A program made the translations under genes and the position numbers. The notes under the pieces were generated by a model. The model was not told the origin of the DNA. It was given only the letters and a program-made list of their open reading frames with translations, and did not search any database. DNA of 64,000 bases from Kingdonia uniflora (Eukaryota; Streptophyta; Magnoliopsida; Ranunculales; Circaeasteraceae). Of the stretch, positions 45,821 to 54,115 are shown piece by piece (position 1 is the stretch's first letter; each line of letters opens with the position of its first letter). The stretch spans positions 744,001 to 808,000 of the forward strand of contig JACGCM010000452.1 of NCBI GenBank assembly GCA_014058105.1. The letters run 5' to 3'.

Positions 45821-46090
45821 TTAATTTAAGGATTTAATATAGGGTATTTAGGCAATAATGTTGAATTTGGATATGAGTATTTCATCTTTATTAAACATTT
45901 TTATGATGTGATTTCTTATGAAGTAGTGATTTAGTTAAGGATATTATTGTAGAGAATTTTGGCAATATTGCTCAGTTTGAATAGTTTTATTTGTTTTTAT
46001 TAGACTATGAAGATGTTATATTATGAATTTTACACGAGGCCAGAATGCTTTACTAATATTTATCAACGGGTTACTAATTGATTTTTTTGT

Positions 46091-46900
46091 AGGTACAGTC
46101 TTTTTAACTCCGCCAATGGAGCCTTATGGCTATTCATTGCCGGTCCCAAGCCCAGATAAAGAAGGAGGGAAAAGGATAAAAGTTCATGGTATTGGATACT
46201 TGGAAGAGAATAACTATTGCAATGCCGAACAATTTTCAGTTTCAGGTTAGTTTTTTTTTTAATGTTGGAGTGCTTCATTATTTCACTTTTAGATGTATAG
46301 GTTTATGATTTTCTTTTTTGTGTTCTTTAGGCAAGATTCCACCGATAAAGCTTTCCCTAAAAAGGTAAAAAAAATATAGTATCATTGATTGTATTTCTCT
46401 TTTATTTTTCGAATAACTAAGAACATTAGTTTCTCTAAAAATTTAGGTATTATTGATCAACAACGTGGGGAGGTTTACTTTCAGGCATGTGTTTCTATCT
46501 TGGAGGGTTGTGTCTCCTATGGCTTTCAGGCGTTTAAGGACGTGTTGACAGTCAAAAGGAACATACATCCATACAAATAATTTCTGGTATCTTTTGATCC
46601 CGTGTAAAATGCCTAGTAAGTAAATTTGTATATAATAGCAAGAAGTGCCTCTCAGCCAACTCTTATGAATATGAGGAATGTGGTGCTCACTATAGCAAAT
46701 GATGGTGATGTGATTGCATCTCTCTCTAGAGAGTCGGCTCACATCAAAGGATATTACTACAAATCAGCAGATGGTCGACTCAGTAGGATCCTTGGAGAGA
46801 ATCTTCTATTGTGTGCATGTGGATGCAGATGCTTGGATTTAAGATGTGTTTCTTTAATGAAGGCTTCATCAAACCGGTGGTAAACTTGATTGGAGGCAAG
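46091..46900 (+). pseudogene. Unidentified exon-like segments inside the CACTA element
   Basis: After TTTTTTTGTAG at 46091, an open stretch has P-M-E-P-Y-G-Y-S-L-P-V-P-S-P and ends before a GTTAGT donor at about 46245. A short stretch with P-P-I-K-L-S-L-K follows at about 46332. Further open pieces lie at 46446-46580 and 46650-46880 (N-V-V-L-T-I-A-N-D-G-D; Y-Y-Y-K-S-A-D-G-R-L-S-R-I-L). I do not recognise them. The splice-like borders suggest more captured host exons, or exons of the TNP gene. Confidence 0.35.
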
Positions 46901-47265
46901 TATCTGAGACTGGATTAATAGTACTAAATTGTTTATAATTACTGGGAAGCTTGTTTTTATGCATTTATAAAAAAACATTGCTTCATTCATGATTTAAGAT
47001 TTGTCGCATAGTGGCTATCATGACCTCAACAACAATTTTTCTTAATGTTTTCTTACAATCTTGATAAAATGTCTCTTGCAGTCTTTGTTTTTTTTTGCTG
47101 TTTTGATTTAAACTTTGAGGCTCTTTAATATTCTTCTCTTATCTCTTATGCAGGGACTTTGTCAACTTTTGGAGTTTGTGATTTGGTAGAAATATTTGAA
47201 TTGAAGTCGCTATTCTTTTTAGCCAAAGCCCATGTGGATATATATGGGCTGAGTTTGAACATTTC

Positions 47266-47696
47266 ATGGGAGGTGTGGAGAATGATGAACCAGCTTCAAA
47301 ACGTATGAAAGTATCCTCAAATCTGAGGAGCCTCTCAGCGAACTTGTCTGTCACAGCGTCTGTTGGCAGCTTCTTGAGATTGCGCCTGTTTGCAGTAACA
47401 AGAGCCGATTGCACAAACTTGCTGCATGCATTGTGTCTCCTCAACAGTGTTTATTACTTGGGTTTTCCAGTCAAGATTCTTTGAGTGCAGAGTCAAGGTC
47501 AAAGCTTCTGGATAAAGTGCAGAAATTTCTTCCTCCAAAAGTTATGATACCTGAAAGAAGGTTGGAGCATTTAGTTGAACAAGCCCTCACTGTACAATGT
47601 GAAGCTTGTGTCTTTCACAACTCGCTGGATAGTTCAATATCATTGTATTCAGACCATCGATGTGGGAAATATCATATTCCATCTGAAACTTTACAG
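47266..47696 (+). pseudogene. WDR26: Captured fragment of a WDR26-like gene
   Basis: WDR26 is a WD40 protein with LisH/CTLH domains. The captured piece has the N-terminal M-G-G-V-E-N-D-E-P-A-S-K-R at 47266. After an internal deletion and frame change near 47400, it has the pre-WD40 region H-K-L-A-A-C-I-V-S-P, S-R-S-K-L-L-D-K-V-Q-K-F-L-P-P, I-P-E-R-R-L-E-H-L-V-E and F-H-N-S-L-D-S. It ends at a preserved donor (ACAG|GTCAG, 47697). No WD40 repeat is included. Identification is from memory of the family and strong for the second half. A functional product is unlikely. Confidence 0.75.
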
Positions 47697-48409
47697 GTCA
47701 GAACTTATATTTCTCATATCTTTCTCTTGACGAGTTATATATTTCTAACTGCTCGTACACAACATTCTATCTGCTCAACCTCTATTTTCTTACCTTAATT
47801 AGTCTGGAAATAGTATCTCTAGTGATTGCTTCTGAGCACCTTGATTTTGATTATATCTATAATCTACACTTCAATGGCCTAGAAAGATTCTTTTAATCTT
47901 TGCACAGCTTCAGCCCATGATGCAAACCTGCTGCCTGAGTGACTGAAACCCAGCTCCACACTACTGAAAGCAGATCCATCAGAGTTGATCAGAATCTGCA
48001 CTAAAATACCATTGCACTTAACTTCCCCCATGATGCAAACCTGTTGCCTAAGTGCTGAACACCTACTGAAAGCAGATCCATCAGAGTTGATCAGAAAAAA
48101 AAAAAGGAATTTTTTTGTGGAAGTTGAATACAGCTTCATCCCAGGAACATAACATGGCCTAATACCATTGCTTCCCAGTCTCTAATCACATTCCATCTTC
48201 GAACAACCAACATAGTAATTGTAGTTGTAGTGTAGTGATCTATATTTTCGGAGATCAACAAAACATTGGAGCATGATCAATTCTTTTAGATATGCATTCT
48301 TCTTCTTTGTAGATTTATGATGCATTAAGTTAGTTACTGACTACTGATTTAAATGTTTAATTAGTTGTTCAAACATTATATACAACGATGGAGTGATTCA
48401 AAACTCAAA
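47697..48409. other. Interval between captured fragments, with a 115-bp partial duplication
   Basis: No gene recognised. ATGATGCAAACCTGCTGCC...GATCCATCAGAGTTGATCAG occurs at about 47917-47995 and again at about 48030-48095 with a 12-bp deletion. On the minus strand it reads open (I-N-S-D-G-S-A-F), possibly another captured piece. Confidence 0.45.
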
Positions 48410-48759
48410 TGGATTTCCTCTACTCATCAGAAGACTTCAACGCCAAGGTCTGTATAACTACAACTATAACTACAACTCTACTTTATTTATTTTTAACTAT
48501 TTTCTTGTAATTTAGGCAAGGAAACCATACACTATCACAAAACAACGTGAAAGATGGACAGACGATGAACATAATAGATTTCTTCAAGCTTTAAAAATTT
48601 ACGGACGTGCTTGGCAACGTATTGAAGGTTCCTTCTTTCTTTCTTAATCTCATTTCATCATTTATTATTAACAATTAATACTCTTTTCCTTCTGCAGAAC
48701 ACATTGGAACTAAGACAACTGTGCAGATTAGAAGTCATGCACAAAAGTTCTTCTCAAAG
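48410..48759 (+). pseudogene. LHY: Captured LHY/CCA1-type MYB (SHAQKYF) fragment with intact introns
   Basis: Three exons can be read: 48410-48448 (13 codons, M-D-F-L-Y-S-S-E-D), 48516-48627 and 48698-48759, with GT/AG borders and conserved phase. Together they give 71 codons. The product holds the complete single MYB repeat typical of the clock regulators LHY and CCA1: R-K-P-Y-T-I-T-K-Q-R-E-R-W-T, L-K-I-Y-G-R-A-W-Q-R-I-E, and T-V-Q-I-R-S-H-A-Q-K-F-F-S-K. Reading through the next donor adds about 30 codons before a stop. The rest of LHY is absent. RVE-type relatives usually have W-R-R-I-E, so LHY/CCA1 fits better. No stop or frameshift breaks the captured part. Confidence 0.85.
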
Positions 48760-49761
48760 GTATATATGTACAACTCAATTAAATATTTGGAGCTACCAAA
48801 CTGCAGAAATTCAATTTTCCTCTCAAGTCCTTACAAACATTATTCGTAGGTTGTTGTTATTCCAATTCGATGACCAATATCCTCTAAATTGATGAAGCAT
48901 AGGGTTCTTACAAATGACCTAACTAGTCTCGTCTCTTTCTAGTTTTGTGCTTAATAATAAAGGCTTACATAAGCAGACGAAGTAAAAAAATAAATTTCTT
49001 CTAGATCTTGTAAATCATGATTGTCAATTAAGTGGAAGTTTTTTATATGAGTTAGGTGGCATCCAGCTATTGAACTAGGTAGTGGTAATGTATGTAGTTA
49101 TTTGGTACCCTGTGGGTTAATACTCTTTTGACAAAGAGTTGTTAGGCGAGAAATCCCAGATATCTGAAAGAAACAAGGTATGGTACACACAAACTATCTG
49201 TGAAATATAATGAGTGCTACCCATGGAATCTTAGGTTCACAGATCTATGTCTAGCGAATGTACTTATGCCAACAAGGGAATGGTTGATGTTCCCTTTTTC
49301 CTAATATTGAGTAGGACAGCATTTTCCTTTGTGAGGCTGATCCTTTGGCCTGCACAGCTGTACTAACCATACAATCAGAACACAATCCATTTCTGAAAGG
49401 CAGAACAGTAAGAAAAGGAATAAATAGCTTCCTAAACAAATCAGAGTTATACATTTTCGCTTGCCTAGTGAACACCCAATTAGTTGATCTATAATATTTA
49501 ATAGCTGATATTCATATATCTTAGACGGAATGAATTATCTGTTAAGGAAGAAACTGCAACTTTATTTCCTTTTTCCATCTAAATTATCTGTTGCATAAGG
49601 TCTTTCCGTATGCTTTTGTAACTGTAAAGCAGTGTCTATTGATTCTTTTTCTAAGCTGTAATTATCTCTAGGTTCAACTTGTAAGTTCTTACTATAGTTC
49701 TGATATCAGAAGTAACAAGATGGTTTAGGATAGTTGTTATTTGTCTGTCCCAATTGAACAT
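48760..49761. other. CACTA interior without recognised coding sequence
   Basis: AT-rich. It may be the large intron that follows this exon in LHY-type genes, or filler. No ORF or structured element supported. Confidence 0.4.
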
Positions 49762-49967
49762 TATCCGTTGAACATTATCATAACTAATATCCACAAAGTC
49801 CTTTTCGACATCTTTTCAGGTGAACACACCAAGACTTTGTACTCGCCTTATATGGTCTGTTGCAGAGCACATTGATCTAGAAGGTCTGGATCTACTTCTA
49901 GCTGATGACCCTGAGGATCCGTTGAACATTATCATAACTAATACCCAAAAAGTCCTTTTCGACATGG
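49762..49967 (+). repeat. 50-bp direct duplication of TPLATE exon sequence
   Basis: CCGTTGAACATTATCATAAC...AAAGTCCTTTTCGACAT is present at about 49764-49812, directly before the splice acceptor, and inside the exon at about 49918-49966, with about three differences. Confidence 0.8.
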
Positions 49968-50140
49968 ATTCTTCTGTAAATACATCAAATAGGCTTCAGG
50001 ATGTGCAAACAGTCCTATTTGCTCAGTGTTTGAGGTCACGCACGCCACCCTAGGGCAGGCCAATGGATGACAAAAGAACATGAAGAATTTAGAAATAATG
50101 GTTTGGCTGATTCGATTAAGCCATGTGTCTCGTTACAGAG
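49820..50140 (+). pseudogene. TPLATE: Captured exon fragment of TPLATE
   Basis: TPLATE is a subunit of the plant endocytic TPLATE complex. After the acceptor TCTTTTCAG the frame reads V-N-T-P-R-L-C-T-R-L-I-W, A-E-H-I-D-L-E-G-L-D, L-L-A-D-D-P-E-D-P-L-N-I-I and N-R-L-Q-D-V-Q-T-V-L. A frameshift near 50040 is followed by T-K-E-H-E-E-F-R-N-N-G-L-A-D-S. Identification rests on recall of the family sequence. It is a middle piece of a protein of about 1,100 residues and cannot act as TPLATE. Confidence 0.75.
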
Positions 50141-50720
50141 TAAGGAGTCTTCTATACTATACTATCCATGTTAGAGTTTTATTCCCTTCCATTATTTGTT
50201 CAACTTTAACTTACCAAATGCCTTTCTTGTTTTTCATGGTGTTCAGCTGTTTGATGGTCAACATGAATCAACAACAATAATTACACAAAGTTGATGTGAA
50301 ATGCAATGTCTTTGGCCTACTCTCTTTCAAAGTTGAAGTTGCTTAATGTTCAAAGTCTCCTTGTTGTTAATCCTTCTGCTGCCCTTCTTGTTATTGAAGT
50401 TAATGCCAAAGTCTCTCTAAATGAAGCTCTTAGACCTGGAGATAAATAAGAAGCCCTATCGGTGCTTGAATGAAGGCGGAAAGGAGAGCAAGCTACGTGT
50501 GCATTGGATAGGAGTCTTTTGGGCTAAGGAGAAGACTAGACCAACAATCCAGACAGATAGTAATAGAGTACTATGCCGTCTTCTATTGGCAGGTAGATCT
50601 ACCTTGCGGCAGAAGTGCCTCATGTGCATAGCATGTGATACAAAAGCTGCAGGGCAAAAATGTAATTTTTTTAAAATTTTCAAACTAAGGACATCACTTT
50701 TACGGTGATATAAATTCCTG
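50141..50720. other. CACTA right interior
   Basis: Short open stretches on both strands without recognisable similarity. A poly(A)-signal-like AATAAT lies near 50275. No gene supported. Confidence 0.4.
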
Positions 50721-51082
50721 TATTTTATATATCTAAGTCACTTTCCACATGACTTTAATTCTTCAATTACGTCATTTTTTACATGACGACAATTCTTCAC
50801 TTACGTCACTTTTAACGTGACATGAATTCTTCAATTACTTTATTTCTTAGATGACGTGAAAAGTACCAATTACGTCGCTTTTAAATGACATAAATGAATA
50901 GAGGTTGGTTACTATGAAGACATTTTTAACGCCACTTTTTCAACATAAAAACGTCATTAAAAAAGTGACATAAATGCATAGCACCAACCAAGTCGCCTTG
51001 GTCAACGTCGCTTGCAAAAGTGACGTTATTTCTCTTTCAAGTCATTTTTTTGGTGACGTAAATATCCTTATTTGTTGTAGTG
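50721..51082. repeat. Right subterminal repeats and terminal inverted repeat of the CACTA element
   Basis: At least ten ACGTCACTT, TGACGT and GTGACAT motifs in both orientations, ending GTGACGTAAATATCC...TTGTTGTAGTG. Mirrors 42547-42800. Confidence 0.85.
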
Positions 51083-53321
51083 GGGTGTGGTGCCTGACCC
51101 AGCTCGAGTTATATTTTTAGCTCAAGAAACACGTAATTGTTATAGTATAAAGGCGAAAAAATGTTCAGCTCGAGCTGGTATGTCTGTTATATGGGGTGAC
51201 GTAGAACCCTTACCTGATGTTCTTGGCTTTATGTAGGATCGAAGAGCAATAAGGATTTCTTTTTTCAAAATAAGGAAAGAGAAAATAGAGGTGCAAATAA
51301 AATTATAAGGTGAGTTAAAGGAGTTGCAAAATGTGTTGACGTAAAGTATGGAGCAAAATGCGCCCTTGGAAAATCAATTGGCAAAAGAAACAATAGCTAG
51401 AAAGAAGGTAGAAAGTGATTTAAAAGCGTTGGGTGTATTGCAGAAGGAAACGCGTAAGCGTCTCCACCGGGCGCATATGCAATTGAGGAAGCATTTGTAT
51501 CCGACGTAAGCAAAGGTCATAGCTCAAACGGATCATAAATGCTATATAGAGAGTGTAATTGAATTTTATGAAGGGGAGTTGGTAAGGGTTGAGAACGAAT
51601 TTAGAAAGTATGCGATGGATTGTGGGAAAGATTTTAATGTAAAGAACGAAAAAGATGAAAATATGTGGTTTACAAAGGATGAGGAAAAAAATGATGAAAA
51701 ACCAACTTCTAGACTGAAAGAAAATTTGTCAGAAGATGACGAGGAGGAGATCAAGGACCTAATAGCTCGATCACGACAAAAATAGCGCCAACAGAAAGTG
51801 ATAACTTTTATAGCACCTCTGGATGTGTAGGTAGATAGGTCAAAGAGATCAGTAAATGGGGGCAGTCATCTTGAAGCTCGAGGGAGCGAAAGTAAAGTAT
51901 TTAAACTGGTCACCAACTTGCATATGTATTAGATGTATGTACACTACTTTGTTAATAAAGAAATCTGCTTGTTTGTGATAAATATGTAGATCGATCGTAG
52001 ATAAGTATCTTATCTTTGTAAGATCGATCATACGTAACAGTTGTGAGTAAAACTATAAACTGTGATATGTAATCTATTTTGATGCAGAACCTGTTATGTA
52101 TGTGAAAGTTAACTGTTGCTGCAGGTGGAACTGGCAAAAGTTCAAAGTTAGAGTGAAGTGTTGCGTGTGTTGAATGAGCAACTGAACACTGATTTGAACT
52201 TTCATCAGGATGCACCAAAAAGTACTGCTGGGTTGAATGTAAAGATGGAGGTGAGAGTAATGGAATAGCAAAGAATAATGGTTCATTTGATCGAACAACT
52301 ACCCATTGTGCAGAAAAAAATGGAGGAATTAAAGGAAGTTTTAAAGAAAAAAGAGTTGGACATTGAGAAAGTTCAACGTCATGCCAGTAATATTGGAATG
52401 AATAAACCAACAGGAGGTGGAACTAATACCTGTGCGAATTAAAATAATAGAGTTGTTGCCGATGTTGAAGAAAGAAAAAGATAGTGCTAAAAGCTTGCAA
52501 GTTTGGATAAATACGCCTGAAGCGGAAATAGCTTATATACGAGTTGTTGTGAGGGAGGCAGATGGGCATGCTCGTAAGTTTGAAGGATTGTGGCACACTG
52601 CTAATGTTAGGGTAAAAGAGTTAGAAAAAGCCAACAACAAATAAAATGAATTAATAAAAAAGTATTCGCTTAAGATAGAGACTCTAGAGGATTCAGTTCA
52701 AGTGTGGGAGATAAATGTGTTGGAGTACCAAATAGAAATTGGGGAACTGATTAGCTCAAAAACCAAATTGAAGGCGAATCTTTTAATGGTTAAACGAAAT
52801 CTTGACGCCGAAGTTGTATAGAGGGGCCATAATCAGTTCGTTATGGAGGAATCAATGGCTGTGTTGGGACAAATGGACGAATTCATGACGGTAATGGAAG
52901 CACGTAATAAAACTTATGTGGATGAAAAATGGTGATGGAAGATCGCTGCAAGAATTTGGAAGTGATATTGAATGAGGCAAAGGGGAAAATTAAGGAGTTT
53001 GTCATGCGCGAGGCAAGTGACATGCATGATAAACAAATGACGGCAGTGCTTTCCTTTTTTGTGTCCGAGATTAAGAGACTATAAAAAAAAGATATAATTC
53101 ATGACAGCATGATCACAAATGGTGTGCAGTATGACATGCAGTTGGTGTGAACTGAGTATCTGGAGCATATTATGGTAAAAATTGGTGCTCTTACTAAGAG
53201 TAAGCTTAATGATGGAAGACAAATTATTACTTCGAGGGTACCAGAACTGACGCGTCTACGACTTTTGGGGTGTGGGGAAAGTTCGTGTGGCGACGTATTA
53301 TCTAAGAGTTCGAGTGACTGA
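51083..53321 (+). pseudogene. Antisense gene 2 of element D, part downstream of the CACTA insertion
   Basis: It continues the frame of 42165-42546 after the duplicated GGG. There are successive Lys/Glu-rich coiled-coil stretches: 51090-51240 (P-D-P-A-R-V-I-F), 51579-51785 (Y-A-M-D-C-G-K-D-F, D-D-E-E-E-I-K-D-L), and 52123-52410 after a TGTTGCTGCAG acceptor. Then come 52417-52644 (E-K-D-S-A-K-S-L-Q, H-A-R-K-F-E-G-L-W-H-T-A) and further pieces to about 53321. It is a long coiled-coil protein with introns, of unknown function, seen here only in D. Multiple stops. Confidence 0.5.
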
Positions 53322-53537
53322 GGAGGCATTGTTATTAATGTAAAAAGGAATTATTCGTATTATACCTACTAAAATATAGTAGGTAGAGCGTGAAAGTTAT
53401 GTTGTAACAAAATTTGATTGATAGTAGAATTAGTGACCCGTATGTATTTGTACTGACCTTTGATAAACCAATTGTGGTATAGAAGTCTGTCATCTGTTAG
53501 CCAGATTGTGGAACCAATAGTTGATATGTGGTAACAT

Positions 53538-53715
53538 AGAAGATCAAATTGTTTGAAGCAATAAGCGATCTGTTATGTAATAGAAGATCAAATTGGCTAA
53601 AGCAGTAAATGACCTATAATATAAGAGAAGATTGAATTGGCTGAAGCAACAAACGATATGTAATATAATTAAAAGATCGAATTGGCTGAAGCAACAAACG
53701 ATCTGTAATAGTAAA
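53538..53715 (+). repeat. Four tandem units of about 44 bp (element D)
   Basis: AGAAGATCAAATTGGCTGAAGC-type units start at about 53539, 53583, 53626 and 53670. They lie between antisense gene 2 and integrase. Confidence 0.8.
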
Positions 53716-53764
53716 ATGGGGTGAACCGACTGGTAACCTGTGATATTATAAATGTGTTATGTAT

Positions 53765-54095
53765 ATAGAAGCACTTATATGAGATAGTAAAAAAGTACAA
53801 TAATGTAGGATAACCAAACACAAGTATTTCATTGGTGTAAGATTGGCGTACCAAAATGTTAGATATAGTAGAAGAGTACTCTGTATGAAATATTATAAAG
53901 TACTCTGATGTAGGTCAATTAAACATAAGTATTTCATTGATGTAAGAACGACGTACAAAATTATTAAGATATTAGAAGAGTAGTACTGTATGAAATAGTA
54001 GAAAGTTCTCAGATGTAGGTCGATCAAACATAAATATTTCATTGATGTAAGAACGACGTACAAATTTAAAAAAAATAGTAGAATAGTACACTGTG
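53765..54095 (+). repeat. Three tandem units of about 105 bp (element D)
   Basis: The landmark AAACATAAGTATTTCATTGATGTAAG recurs at about 53815, 53921 and 54025, each followed by ACGTACAAAAT and AGAAGAGTA. It is adjacent to the integrase C-terminus, the same slot that holds the 193/226-bp repeats of B and C, but unrelated in sequence. Confidence 0.85.
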
Positions 54096-54115
54096 ATAGA
54101 ATATATCGGCGATAT

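Larger units (their letters stand above)
42547..51082 (+). mobile_element. CACTA (En/Spm) transposon carrying host gene fragments (Pack-CACTA), 8.5 kb
   Basis: It starts CACTACAAGAATATATACC and ends with the complement of CACTACAACAAATAAGG. The target duplication GGG (42544-42546 and 51083-51085) has the 3-bp size of CACTA elements. Subterminal regions are dense in ACGTCACTT/GTGACGT motifs. The interior holds remnants of a TNP gene, a LINE fragment, and exons of WDR26-like, LHY/CCA1-like and TPLATE genes, all on the plus strand. A TNP2-type transposase was not found, so it is probably non-autonomous. Confidence 0.9.

Noticed and set aside
48410..50140. LHY and TPLATE pieces as parts of genuine host genes
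   Set aside because: Only short internal parts are present, unrelated genes lie adjacent in one orientation, and all sit between CACTA termini with a GGG duplication.
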